This document shows positions 15,558 through 24,800 of a DNA stretch of 64,000 bases, one piece after another. This DNA comes from Corynebacterium ciconiae DSM 44920 (GTDB lineage: Bacteria > Actinomycetota > Actinomycetes > Mycobacteriales > Mycobacteriaceae). A program made the position numbers and the translations under genes. The notes beneath the pieces are model-generated. The model had not been told where the DNA came from, did no database searches, and worked only from the letters and a program-made list of their open reading frames with translations. The number at the start of each line of letters is the position of its first letter. The first letter of the stretch is position 1. The stretch is from NCBI RefSeq assembly GCF_030440575.1, contig NZ_CP047189.1, positions 1,240,001 to 1,304,000 on the forward strand, in the 5' to 3' direction.

Positions 15558-16835
15558 AAAACCGCCAGATGCTCGCAGAATGGCTCAACTTACGGAAGCG
15601 TCGGAAGGCTGAGAAAAACCTTAATATCTCGAATGTGAAACTGTTTAGAGCGGTCTAACGAAGTAAAATTCTGAGACTGGAAAGACTTGTTGAATAGCGC
15701 AACAAAAACAGTGTTCGGGCGTAGAGCTTTGACGCGCAAACCTATTGCCTGTATGTGGTGGGTGGTCTGATGACTGACATGAGCCATGGCGGGGCTGCAT
15801 GGCTGGCTTTGGTGGCTGAGCAGGGGATAATTGTTACGTAAGCGTAGGTTAGGGGAGAAAGGGTTACCTTCCCTATAGGGCTATTGATTGCTAGGGCCTA
15901 TTGGGATAAGGGGGAGGAAGAAAATGAGATGTGGGTGTGTCCGCAGTGGGATAGCTCAGACTTGTGGCCATCTCAGCAAAGTGGCCGTAAGTTAGCGAGG
16001 CTCGGTGCGTCGGAACCACGAGGCGGCAACGCTCGGAAAGGGGTTAACAGGGTGGGATCTGGAGCGTTTCAGGCTAGGCTAATCTGGGGGTAATGTCCGA
16101 TGTCGGGTGGGCGCCAGGAGGGGCAACTATGAGTATCTTCTGCAACGGGGGCGTGTGAATGGTGAGGCTCAGGTGGTCTGTGAGGTGACGCGATGGGTAC
16201 ATGGATTGTGTGGAGGCGCTAGGCGTAGATGGTCGCGTGTCACGGTTGGGCATCCGCGGGCAGCACGCTAGGCGGATATGGCGGCTCGAGTCTGGGCTGG
16301 GACGTGGCTTGAAGTGGGTGGGGTGAGCTGAATGTGTGGGAGGGTGCCTGGGTTGGGGCCTTTTTGTTCGGCATGTAGCAGTAGTGGCCGCAGTAGGGTC
16401 CAGGCTAGGCGCTCAAGTGACATAATATATATTATCGGACAATTTAGGAATCGGGCTGCTGAGCTCGCAGTATGCCTATCCTTGGGCTTGGCCTCGGCCG
16501 CTGTGTCGAATCGGTGGCATATTAGGCGTGCTCCGTTCGGGCATGCTGCGGACATGGTGTCTCGGTGATGCGCGCCGTGCGCACTGACCGTGCCGTGGGC
16601 ACGCACCCTCTCCGCGGCACGGGAGCTTCCGGTGTAGATCTGCCGCGCGGCTGTCGCCGTATGCCTTGGCGCTCTCCGAGTTGTCTCTACTGTGTGCATC
16701 GGCATTGTTGCTGTGTGGTGTTAGCCCTTTAGGGTTCACATGTGGCGTGTGCGTGTCGTATATCTACACGGTGTGGGCTGATGCGTAGTGCCCCTAAGGG
16801 GGCTCCCTGGACCGTGGGCTGCACATACAAATATA

Positions 16836-16870
16836 GCCACCTATTTCATCACTGTGATGAAATAGGTGGC
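16836..16870 (-). terminator. Rho-independent terminator, 16-bp perfect stem
   Basis: GCCACCTATTTCATCA (16836-16851) pairs perfectly with TGATGAAATAGGTGGC (16855-16870), loop CTG. On the minus strand it is followed by TATATTTGTATG. It ends the YceI/small membrane protein transcript, 17 bases after its stop codon. Confidence 0.85.
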
Positions 16871-16887
16871 ATATTCGGCTACAGTAG

Positions 16888-17049
16888 CTAGCGCTGTTTA
16901 TAGGCGGTAATCAACTGCCAGATCGTCAGTGCGATGAGGACAACTGTAAAACCGGCGAGCCACGGCAGTCCCTCCTTGTACATGAAGATGCCGAAGATGA
17001 TGAGGATGACTAAGCGCACCCACATGGCGGGAATCAGTTTGTTCACCAT
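16888..17049 (-). CDS. 53-residue two-helix membrane protein
   Basis: Encodes MVNKLIPAMWV followed by two hydrophobic segments (RLVILIIFGIFMY and LAGFTVVLIALTIWQLIT) joined by a short KEGLPW loop, ending in YKQR. AGGAG overlaps the stop codon of the YceI-like gene, whose end lies nine bases upstream, so the two are translationally linked. A perfect terminator hairpin follows. I recognise no family. The pairing suggests it assists the membrane-anchored YceI-like protein, but this is inference. Gene existence is well supported by the ribosome-binding site, tight spacing and terminator. Confidence 0.75.
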   Translation of the reverse strand: MVNKLIPAMWVRLVILIIFGIFMYKEGLPWLAGFTVVLIALTIWQLITAYKQR

Positions 17050-17058
17050 GGTGTGCTC

Positions 17059-17772
17059 CTAGTCGTCCTTCTGCATACTGATGCGAATATTCAGCTCGCC
17101 ATCCTCGGCGATCTTGGCTGCGACAAAGTCTGGGGTCTTCACCCCAAAATCTTCGCGATTGAATGGGATGGTTCCAGCCAGGATGATGGCATCTCCGCTA
17201 CGCAGAACATCAAAGGTGGCGCTGATGGGATTGCTCACGCCCTTGATGGTGAATTCTCCCGTGAGCTCCACCGTGGCCGCGGTTCCATCATCAGGCACTT
17301 CCGAGAGATCCGCAGGCTCGGTAAGCCTAAACCGTGCCTCGGGGTAAAGCTCGGTTTCCAGCAGCTTGCGGCGTACATTGACATCGCGGCGTTGCTGATC
17401 CGTCTCCACCTGAGTGAGGTCCGCCACCATTTCGGCACCTGGCTGCACAGTGTCCTCGCTCACGGTGGCGCTTCCGGTGACAGCTCGGGTAGATCCAGAG
17501 GTGCTGCGACGCTCACCAGGAAGGATCTCGTCGAAAGTATAGCCCACCGAGGTGGTGTTGCCCTCGGCGCTGGGAACTACCGACCATTCGCCGTTGACAT
17601 CGGTGGTGGCCGCACTGGCCTGCTCGGTGGCGATGCCCCCTGTCTGCACGCCGGAGTTCATCACGGCCTTGTACACCACGGGAGCGACCGCAAGCAGCGT
17701 GAGGACAACGATGACTACGACGGCGCCGACGACGATGGCCTTATTAGCCCCTTTGGGAGCCGGAGTATTCAT
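17059..17772 (-). CDS. membrane-anchored YceI-family protein
   Basis: A 237-residue protein with one N-terminal transmembrane segment (AIVVGAVVVIVVLTLLAVAP) and an exported YceI domain. Family features are visible: GEWSVVPSAEGNTTSVGYTF at the domain start, the VTGSATVSEDTV region, the VRRKLLETELYPEARFRL segment, VELTGEFTIKGVSNPI, and a FNREDFGV segment near the end. YceI proteins are lipocalin-like and bind isoprenoid or other amphipathic ligands; the ligand is unknown here. I chose the ATG of MNTPAPK, with AGGA eight bases upstream. It is followed nine bases later by the small membrane protein. Confidence 0.9.
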   Translation of the reverse strand: MNTPAPKGANKAIVVGAVVVIVVLTLLAVAPVVYKAVMNSGVQTGGIATEQASAATTDVNGEWSVVPSAEGNTTSVGYTFDEILPGERRSTSGSTRAVTGSATVSEDTVQPGAEMVADLTQVETDQQRRDVNVRRKLLETELYPEARFRLTEPADLSEVPDDGTAATVELTGEFTIKGVSNPISATFDVLRSGDAIILAGTIPFNREDFGVKTPDFVAAKIAEDGELNIRISMQKDD

Positions 17773-17794
17773 GTTTTGCATCCTAACGAAAATT

Positions 17795-18130
17795 CTAGAA
17801 ACGGAAATGTTCAATGGCCCGAGCCATGCGCCTGAGTTCGGTGCAGAGCTCGTCGATTTCCTCGGGCTCGGCGTTGTCCGCCACCGCGGTGGCTACATCC
17901 TCAGCGGCGCAGCGCAGCTCATAAAGCGAATCTTTAAACTGCGCCCGCTGCTCGGGGCTGATGACCACAGCGTCGCTGGGAAGCTGACGGCTCTCCGCCA
18001 GTTGACGGTGCTCATAGGCGCGCTGCCGGCACGAGGCGCTGCAGTATTTCTTGGGCCGTCCCCTGCCGCTAGCGGCGAATTCCTTGCCGCACCACTGGCA
18101 GGTGTGGGTCTCAGAATCGCGTCTAGTCAC
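17795..18130 (-). CDS. zinc-ribbon protein with C-terminal helical region
   Basis: A 111-residue protein. Near the N-terminus it has C-x2-C (CQWCGKEF) and, after RGRPKKY, C-x3-C (CSASCRQRAYEHR), a four-cysteine zinc finger like those in small actinobacterial DNA- or RNA-binding proteins. The rest is helical and acidic (DAVVISPEQRAQFKDSLYEL). I chose GTG at 18130: TAATAT lies eight bases upstream with no Shine-Dalgarno sequence, the geometry of a leaderless mRNA. An in-frame GTG at 18154 would include the -10. It ends 22 bases before the YceI-like gene and may be co-transcribed with it. Function unknown, probably regulatory. Confidence 0.75.
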   Translation of the reverse strand: MTRRDSETHTCQWCGKEFAASGRGRPKKYCSASCRQRAYEHRQLAESRQLPSDAVVISPEQRAQFKDSLYELRCAAEDVATAVADNAEPEEIDELCTELRRMARAIEHFRF

Positions 18131-18138
18131 GGCTGTAT

Positions 18139-18170
18139 ATATTAGCGCACCCACCCTGTGTGAGGGTGGG
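18139..18170 (-). promoter_or_regulatory. -10 element and adjacent palindrome upstream of the zinc-ribbon gene
   Basis: TAATAT (complement of 18139-18144) is followed upstream by the perfect palindrome CCCACCCT (18150-18157) / AGGGTGGG (18163-18170) with a 5-base spacer. Its position between -10 and -35 is that of a repressor operator. Confidence 0.5.
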
Positions 18171-18295
18171 CAAGCCCACGTGACTAAAATATGACGGGTT
18201 AGCTACAGCCACACTCGGCCGCGGTGGAACTAAAACCGCGATGTGTGCGTTGTACCTAGTGCAATACAGCCGCAAAGTAAAGGACGGATTGAAAC

Positions 18296-18694
18296 ATGGC
18301 AGATCGCGTACTGCGCGGCAGCCGTATGGGTGCTGTGAGTTACGAAACCGATCGAGATCATGATCTCGCACCTCGGCGCATGGTCAAGTATAAGACGGAC
18401 TCCGGAGAGGTCTTCGAGGTTCCCTTCGCCGATGATGCCGAACTCCCCGAGGAGTGGCTGTGCAAGAACGGCCAGATGGGCACCCTCATGGAAGGTGAGG
18501 GTGTCGAGGGCAAGCCGGTGAAGCCGCCGCGCACCCACTGGGACATGCTCTGCGAACGCCGCAGCATGGAGGAACTCGATGAGCTGCTGGACGAGCGCAT
18601 CGAGTATCTGCGTAAGCGTCGCCGTAATGCCGCGAAGCTGTTGAAGCAGCAAAAGGAAGAGGAAGAGCGCGCCAAGCAGGAGGCAGGCAACTAG
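18296..18694 (+). CDS. rbpA: RNA polymerase-binding protein RbpA
   Basis: A 132-residue actinobacterial transcription factor that binds the sigma factor and RNA polymerase and helps open promoters. It shows the family start MADRVLRGSRMGAVSYETDR, the central RbpA core domain (YKTDSGEVFEVPFADDAELP) and the sigma-interacting region THWDMLCERRSMEELDELLDE. The tail after residue 105 is a long Lys/Arg/Glu-rich helix, longer than in Mycobacterium as far as I recall. The usual core Cys residues are partly retained (WLCKNG, MLCERR). AAAGGA lies 12 bases before the ATG. It is convergent with ppm1, a neighbour also in M. tuberculosis. Confidence 0.95.
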   Translation: MADRVLRGSRMGAVSYETDRDHDLAPRRMVKYKTDSGEVFEVPFADDAELPEEWLCKNGQMGTLMEGEGVEGKPVKPPRTHWDMLCERRSMEELDELLDERIEYLRKRRRNAAKLLKQQKEEEERAKQEAGN

Positions 18695-18720
18695 CCAAGC
18701 CACCGCGCTTAGCTCCAGCA

Positions 18721-18766
18721 CGAGGCCCTAGGATCCCCCCCCCATCGCCGGGATCCTAGGGCCTCG
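18721..18766. terminator. bidirectional terminator rbpA / ppm1, 17-bp perfect stem
   Basis: CGAGGCCCTAGGATCCC (18721-18737) pairs perfectly with GGGATCCTAGGGCCTCG (18750-18766), with a 12-base loop. A run of nine C spans the arm and loop. It sits between the two convergent genes. Confidence 0.75.
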
Positions 18767-18835
18767 ATGTTCTTGCCGAACTTTTCCTTCTGCAGTTGGG
18801 TGCCTAAAAAACAACGCTGCACCCTCTTCCCCACC

Positions 18836-18872
18836 CCGCACCGTGCGCCATCTGGCACGGAGCGTGGCGGGG
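18836..18872 (-). terminator. second hairpin beyond ppm1
   Basis: CCGTGC (18841-18846) / GCACGG (18855-18860), extended with mismatches by CCCCGC and GCGGGG. It lies just past the ppm1 stop; a U-rich tract follows only about 40 bases later on the minus strand. Confidence 0.4.
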
Positions 18873-18880
18873 GATGGCAG

Positions 18881-19690
18881 CTAGTTGTGGAACTTCGGTC
18901 GAGTCTTGTGGCGCTTGATCTCGTACTTCAGCTGCCGGGAGGTTTGGTTATACAGCTCCCGTGCCTGATCGGCGCGGTGCTTGAGCCCCCACAGGGTGAC
19001 CTGCGAAAGCGAGCTGGTGACGAAGCTGCCGTCGAGCTTGGACTCGCCGATCTCCCGCTCGGTGAAGGTGATTGGAACTTCCTGGACATCGAAACCGGCC
19101 TGGACGGCCCGGAAGGCGAGATCGACCTGGAAGATGTAGCCGGCGTTTGATAGTTCCTTGAAGTCGATAGCTTCGAGGACTTCGCGTCGATAAGCGCGAT
19201 AGCCTGCTGTCATATCGCTCAAGCCTGCACCGAGAGCGAGCGAAATGTAGATATTTCCACCCTTAGACAGCACATAACGCTTCTTGGGCCAATTGACCAC
19301 TCGTGCGCCCGGGATGTAGCGGGAGCCGATGACCAGATCGGCGCCCTCATCGACAGCGTCGAGCAGCTGGTGGAGCTGCTCGGGGGCGTGGGAGCCATCG
19401 GCATCCATCTCGCACAGCACGGTGTAGTCGCGCTCCAAGCCCCAATTGAAGCCCTCAATATAGGCTCCCAGCAGGCCTTCTTTGGCCTTGCGGTGGCAGA
19501 CGTGGATGTGATTGTCCTTCGCGGCGAGCTCATCGGCAACCTCGCCGGTGCCATCGGGGCTGTTGTCATCCACAATGAGGATGTCTACATCCGGGGTGGC
19601 CTGGCGGATGCGAGCGGTGATCAGCGGGGTGTTCTCGCGCTCGTTGTAGGTCGGGATAATGACCAGGGTCTTCTCACTCGGCTTAGTCAC
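18881..19690 (-). CDS. ppm1: polyprenol monophosphomannose synthase (GT2)
   Basis: A 269-residue family-2 glycosyltransferase that moves mannose from GDP-mannose to polyprenyl phosphate at the inner face of the membrane, supplying mannose for lipomannan/LAM and protein mannosylation. Seen: [16 protein letters not shown] near the start, VDDNSPDGT, the DXD-like CEMDADGSH, and [15 protein letters not shown]. It ends with a basic tail. In M. tuberculosis this domain is fused to Lnt; here it is separate and starts eight bases after the lnt stop, the corynebacterial arrangement. A copy of the GTCGATAAG word lies inside it (19184-19197). Confidence 0.95.
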   Translation of the reverse strand: MTKPSEKTLVIIPTYNERENTPLITARIRQATPDVDILIVDDNSPDGTGEVADELAAKDNHIHVCHRKAKEGLLGAYIEGFNWGLERDYTVLCEMDADGSHAPEQLHQLLDAVDEGADLVIGSRYIPGARVVNWPKKRYVLSKGGNIYISLALGAGLSDMTAGYRAYRREVLEAIDFKELSNAGYIFQVDLAFRAVQAGFDVQEVPITFTEREIGESKLDGSFVTSSLSQVTLWGLKHRADQARELYNQTSRQLKYEIKRHKTRPKFHN

Positions 19691-19698
19691 AGATGTCG

Positions 19699-21231
19699 CT
19701 ACTTTCCATTGTTAGTGGACGCATCCGCACCATGGGGGTGGGAAGGCGCCTCTTCACGGGGCTGACGTCGCGCACGGCGGCCCCGCACTATACAGGCCGC
19801 AGCGGCTAACACTCCCATGATAGTGAGTCCCGCTTCGATCTGACCACCATGGTCCGCCGCAATGGTGCGGCTGTTGCGTAGTGGCAGCGTATCCACCAGA
19901 TGATCGTGGGTGAAGATCTCGGTCTGTTCTAGCACCTCGCCACGTGGATTGACCAGCGCAGACACTCCTGAGGTGGCGGCAACCACCACTGCCCTATCTA
20001 GTTCCTTGGCGCGCAGCCGGCTCATGGCTAATTGCTGATAGGTCATGTCGGTAAAGCCGAAGGTGGCGTTGTTCGTTGGGGTGGTGAGTATCTCCGCGCC
20101 GGCGGCTATCGCATCGCGGCCCGCCTGATCGAAGGCCACCTCGTAGCAGGTGGACACGCCAACGGCGATGCCGTCCATGTGCACCACTCCCGAGCCGGCG
20201 CCGGGCACGAAGTTGCCGGCCATATCGACATAGTCGGAGAAGTGTCGGAAGAAATCCCGGTAGGGCATGTATTCGCCGAAGGGCTGCAGGTATTTCTTGT
20301 GGTGGTGCTCGCCCACGGTGCCGTCCTCGTTGAACACCACCATGGTGTTGCGAGGACCTGCCGCGTCGCGGGTGATGGTGCCCACCAAGATAGGCGCGTT
20401 CACCTGCTCTGCGGCGCGGTCGATGCGGTCTCTCGCGTGGGCGTTGGCGAAGGGATTGACATCGGAGGCGTTTTCGGGCCACACCACAATGTCCACGTCT
20501 TGATCGATGCGTTCGGTCTCAGCGACGTGATTATTCAGCACCGCTTCACGCTGAGCGTTGAAATCTAAACCCATGCGCGGCACATTGCCCTGCACGGCGG
20601 CCACCGTCACCTCCCCTATGGGCTTGGTGTTGTGTAGCGAGGAGCTATACAGCGTGCCCGCTAGCACCACAGCGGCGATCGTGGCGAGCGTGAGCACACC
20701 TGATCGCCGCGCGTGCATCACAACAGCGGCGAGGCTCGCCCCAATGCCGACGGTGGCGGCGGAGATCAGTGCGGGCCCGCCCACGGGGGCGAGCGCGCTC
20801 AGTGGGCCGTTGATTTGTCCCCAAGCCACGCGCACCCAAGCGAAGCCGCCGAAAGGCCAGGTGGAGTGCAGCCACTCCACGGCTACGTACCACAGGCTAA
20901 ACGCCACCGGTCCTAGACGCGGGGCGATGCTGGCGAAGAGCAGTATGTAGAGCGTATTGACCACGGCGAGCGCGATATAGGGCTCGGCGCCAACAAATTC
21001 GCCCACCCACGGCAGCAGCAAAGCATAGGCACACAGGGCATGGGTGGCGCCCACCAGCAGTCCCCCGCCCACGCCGAGGCGGTGGTTGACGGGCCGGGTC
21101 CACGGGCGAAGCGCAGCATAGAGCAGCGTGAAGCTGGCGATACCAGCAAGCCATATGCCGTGGGGTTCAAAGGAGAGATATAGCAGCAGCCCAGAGATGG
21201 CTGCGCAGGCTAGGCGAGCAAGTATCGGCAT
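19699..21231 (-). CDS. lnt: apolipoprotein N-acyltransferase
   Basis: A 510-residue membrane enzyme that N-acylates lipoproteins. The N-terminal 200 residues contain about six transmembrane segments, followed by an extracytoplasmic nitrilase-like domain. The catalytic triad can be placed: Glu253 in VVWPENASD, Lys313 in [11 protein letters not shown], and Cys362 in [12 protein letters not shown] last transmembrane segment ([15 protein letters not shown]) and basic tail follow. In corynebacteria Lnt is separate from Ppm1 and works with it. Its ATG overlaps the fxsA stop by one base (TAATG), so fxsA-lnt-ppm1 is an operon. Confidence 0.95.
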   Translation of the reverse strand: MPILARLACAAISGLLLYLSFEPHGIWLAGIASFTLLYAALRPWTRPVNHRLGVGGGLLVGATHALCAYALLLPWVGEFVGAEPYIALAVVNTLYILLFASIAPRLGPVAFSLWYVAVEWLHSTWPFGGFAWVRVAWGQINGPLSALAPVGGPALISAATVGIGASLAAVVMHARRSGVLTLATIAAVVLAGTLYSSSLHNTKPIGEVTVAAVQGNVPRMGLDFNAQREAVLNNHVAETERIDQDVDIVVWPENASDVNPFANAHARDRIDRAAEQVNAPILVGTITRDAAGPRNTMVVFNEDGTVGEHHHKKYLQPFGEYMPYRDFFRHFSDYVDMAGNFVPGAGSGVVHMDGIAVGVSTCYEVAFDQAGRDAIAAGAEILTTPTNNATFGFTDMTYQQLAMSRLRAKELDRAVVVAATSGVSALVNPRGEVLEQTEIFTHDHLVDTLPLRNSRTIAADHGGQIEAGLTIMGVLAAAACIVRGRRARRQPREEAPSHPHGADASTNNGK

Positions 21232-21758
21232 TACTTGGAATCGGGTGTGTCGCTGCCCTCGTCGGAGTCAGTGCGTGGGGTGTCAAAGTCCTCAGGATTG
21301 ACGTTGTCTGACCATTTTTTGATCTCTTCCTCATCAATGACTGGCGCGAAGGAGCCATAGGTTCCGCGCTGCTGAGTCATGGTGAAGGTTTTCACGCTGA
21401 GCTTATCCAGCCGCGCCATAGTGGTGCGTGAGATGACACGCCGAATGATGGCGCGGGTGGGCGGCAGAATGCAGAGGATGCCCGTGACGGAGGTGATGTA
21501 GCCGGGCAGGGCCACTCCCACTAGGCCGGCGAAGAGGAGACCATAATCCCCCACCACCTGTCCTGGGCGGGCCGACTGTGGATGTGTGGCGGCGCGGCGC
21601 GCAATCGCGCGCATCTCATAGTTGGCAAAGACGATGCCGAGCACAAAAAGGATGCCGAGGACCAGGATCGCCCAGCCGAAGCCGATCCATCGGCCAACGA
21701 GGTAGAAAGCGAGGATCTCACCGATGATGTACAGAGGGAAAAGTAGTCCTAAACGCAC
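21231..21758 (-). CDS. fxsA: FxsA-family membrane protein
   Basis: A 175-residue protein. The start MRLGLLFPLYIIGEILAFYL (first codon GTG) and the following GFGWAILVLGILFVLGIVFA fit FxsA, with a third hydrophobic segment GLLFAGLVGVALPGYITSVTG. The tail is acidic. I chose GTG at 21758 instead of a longer frame from 21812, since it matches the family start and has TAGAAT eight bases upstream, a leaderless promoter arrangement. FxsA proteins are small membrane proteins; the E. coli member affects F-plasmid exclusion of phage T7, and the general role is unknown. It is the first gene of the lnt-ppm1 operon. Confidence 0.85.
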   Translation of the reverse strand: MRLGLLFPLYIIGEILAFYLVGRWIGFGWAILVLGILFVLGIVFANYEMRAIARRAATHPQSARPGQVVGDYGLLFAGLVGVALPGYITSVTGILCILPPTRAIIRRVISRTTMARLDKLSVKTFTMTQQRGTYGSFAPVIDEEEIKKWSDNVNPEDFDTPRTDSDEGSDTPDSK

Positions 21759-21766
21759 GGTGAGCC

Positions 21767-21772
21767 ATTCTA
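21767..21772 (-). promoter_or_regulatory. -10 element TAGAAT upstream of fxsA
   Basis: Complement of ATTCTA. It ends eight bases before the proposed GTG start of fxsA, and there is no Shine-Dalgarno sequence. This supports a leaderless fxsA-lnt-ppm1 transcript. Confidence 0.5.
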
Positions 21773-21817
21773 TCGCAGCTTTTCGACGCTTAGCTACAGC
21801 CCAGTGGTACACAACAA

Positions 21818-21863
21818 CCGCCCCGCCGAGGGCACCATCAGTACGTGTGTCTCGGCGGGGCGG
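21818..21863 (-). terminator. cobN terminator, 13-bp perfect stem
   Basis: CCGCCCCGCCGAG (21818-21830) pairs with CTCGGCGGGGCGG (21851-21863), 20-base loop. It is about 32 bases past the cobN stop and is followed on the minus strand by TTGTTGTG. Confidence 0.75.
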
Positions 21864-21895
21864 ATGACTCCAGTATCTAGTGGGCCTTAAAAGGC

Positions 21896-24800
21896 CTAGT
21901 TCTCGGAGTCGCTGCGGGCCTCAATATCGCCTTCCATCTCAAGGAAGGTATCGCGCAACAGGTCGAGGCGTTCCTGGTCTGGCTTCTCCCAGAGGTTGCG
22001 GTCGGCGGCCTCGAGTAGCCGCTCGGCGATGTCCTTGAGTGCCCAGGGGTTGGATTGCTGGAAGAACTCCCGATTGGTCTCATCCTTAACGTAGGTATCG
22101 GTGAGGGTTTCATACATCCAGTCGTCCATCAGCCCTGTGGTGGCGTCATAGCCGAAGAGATAATCCACCGTGGCGGTCATCTCGAAGGCGCCCTTGTAGC
22201 CGTGGCGGCGCATGGCCTCGATCCAGCGCGGGTTGACCACGCGGGCGCGGAAGACGCGCCGGGATTCCTCGTGCAGGCTGCGGGTTTTCACTGTTTCTTG
22301 GCGGGTGGAATCGCCGATCACTGCATCCGGGTTTTCTCCGGTAAGAGCACGGATGGTGGCCACCATGCCGCCGTGATACTGGAAGTAGTCATCCGAGTCG
22401 GCGATATCGTGTTCGGCGGAGTCGATATTTTTCGCCGCCACCTTGATACGACGGTAGGCGGCTTTCATCTCCTCGTCGGCCTTCACCCCAGGCAGGTCGC
22501 GGCCGTAGGCGTAGCCGCCCCAAGAGGTGTAGACGGCGGCGAGGTCTTGGTCATCGCGCCAGTTACCGGATTCGATGAGCTCGAGCATTCCGGCGCCGTA
22601 GGTACCGGGCTTGGAACCGAAGATGCGACGCGGGGTCAGGCCGGAATCCACGTCGGCCTGGGCGTGGGCGGCCACGTAGTTGTGCTCGTGTGGCTCATCA
22701 AGGCCGGCGACCAGCTGCACGGCATCGTCGATCAGCGTAATCACGTGGGGGAAAGCGTCGCGGAAGAAACCGGAGATACGCACGGTGACATCGATACGCG
22801 GGCGGCCGAGTTCTTCGAGCGGGATCACGTGCAGATCCACTACTCGCCTGGAAGCCTCGTCCCACACGGGGCGCACGCCAAGCAGGGCGAAGACCTCTGC
22901 GATGTCGTCACCTGAGGTGCGCATGGCGGAGGTGCCCCACACCGACAGGCCTACGGACTCTGGGTAAGCGCCATCGTGGTCGGATTGGTAGCGCTCGATG
23001 AGGGAATCGGCCAGCAGCTGGCCGGTCTCCCACGCCAGGCGGGACGGGATGGCCTTGGGATCCACGGCATAGAAGTTACGGCCGGTGGGCAGCACGTTGA
23101 TCAGCCCGCGCATGGGCGAGCCGGAGGGGCCAGCCTCGATGAAGCGGCCCTCGAGGGCGCGCAGAATCTGGGTGATCTCGCGCGGGGTGGCTGCTAGGCG
23201 CGGCACCACTTCTTCAGCGGCGAAGCGCAGCAGATGGGCCAGCTGATCGAGCTTGGCGGTATCGGGAAGTTCGACGCTGCTGAGTACAGCATCCACTGCC
23301 GCCGGGTCCCAGTTGTGCTCGGCCAGGTTGCGGATGAGGGCCACGGCGATTTCTTCGATGCGATCAACGCGGCCGCGGGTTTCATCGCCCGCCTCGGAGA
23401 GACCGAGGCTTTCACGCAGGCCCTCGACGGCACTGGCGCCACCCCACAGCTGACGGGAGCGCAGCATGGCGGCTACGAGCTCCACCAGCTCCTCGTCTTC
23501 GCTGCGCCGGCCAAGCACGTGCAGGCCGCCGCGGATGGCTACGTCTTTGATCTCGCAGAGCCAGCCATCGACGTGCATGAGCATGTCATCGAAGACATCC
23601 TCATCGGGGCGGGATTCCCACCCGAGGTCTTGATCCATCTTGGCGGCCTGCAGCAGCGTCCAGATCTCTTGGCGAATAGCCGGAAGTTTCGCCGGGTCCA
23701 TGGCGGAGATGTTCTGGTGCTCGTCGAGAAGCTGTTCCAGACGGGTGATATCGCCGTAGGATTCCGCCCGCGCCATGGGGGGAATCATGTGGTCCACCAA
23801 CAGCGCGTGGGCACGGCGCTTGGCTTGGGCGCCCTCGCCGGGGTCATTGACGAGGAAAGGATAGATCAGGGGCACATCGGCGATGGCTTGATCGGGGTAA
23901 CACTCATTGGACAGGCCCACGGTCTTGCCGGGAAGCCACTCCATGTTGCCGTGCTTGCCCATGTGCACGATCGCGTGGGCGCCGAAGATCTCGCGCAGCC
24001 AGTAGTACACGCCGAGGTAATGATGGTTCGCGGGCAGGTCGGGGTCATGGTAGATACCCACTGGGTTTTCACCGAAGCCCCGCGGCGGCTGCACCATGAG
24101 CATCACGTTGCCAAATTGCAAACCGGCGATATACAGCTCCCCAGTCTCGGGATTGACGTAGTGCTCGCCTGGGGCCTGGCCCCAGTGCTCAATCATTTCC
24201 TCTTGCATGGAGCTAGGAAGCGTGGAGAAGAAGGCACAGTAATCGTCCTTCGACAGCTTCAGCGGGTTGGTGCGCAGCACCTCCTCGGTGAGCCACTCGG
24301 GGTCGTGTCCGCCGGCGTCGATCACGGCGTGCATGAGCGCATCCGAGTTGCCGTCGTCAAAACCGGGGATCTGGGAGGTGTCGCCGAGGTTATAGCCGGC
24401 CTCGTCGAGCGCGTGCAGCACCCGTAGCGTGGAGGCTGGGGTGTCAAGTCCCACGGCATTACCGATACGGGCGTGCTTGGTGGGATATGCCGAGAGCATG
24501 AGCACAATCTTCTTCTGCTCATTGGGGATAAAGCGCAGCTTGGCGTGGTTAACGCTGATCGACGCCAGTCGGGCGCAGCGCTCCTTATCGGCCACATAAG
24601 AGATCAGGCCGTCGTCATCGTATTCCTTGAAAGAAAAGGGCACGGTGATAATACGGCCGTCAAACTCGGGCACTGCCACCGAGTTGGTCACATCGAGTGG
24701 GGTGAGGCCGTCCTCATTGTCCACCCACTGACTCCGCGGCGAGGTGGTGGCAATGCCCTGGATAATGGGCACATCCAAGGCGGCGAGTGCTTTAACATCC

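Larger units (their letters stand above)
15408..16835. other. 1.4-kb stretch with no supported gene
   Basis: Apart from the repeat array near its left end, I find no open frame with a recognisable product or plausible codon pattern on either strand. The plus strand is strikingly richer in G than C from about 15900 to 16350. A minimal ORF with AGGAGG before it lies at 16129-16158 (MSIFCNGGV). It may hold an untranslated RNA or decayed sequence. Confidence 0.45.

Noticed and set aside
15950..16060. Possible structured RNA resembling tmRNA or c-di-AMP riboswitch pieces
   Set aside because: None of the required conserved cores could be matched by eye, so I did not annotate an RNA.
16268..16705. 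145-codon minus-strand frame in the gene-poor stretch
   Set aside because: No ribosome-binding site, no recognisable domain, and a composition (Arg, His, Ala, Thr) typical of chance frames in GC-rich DNA.
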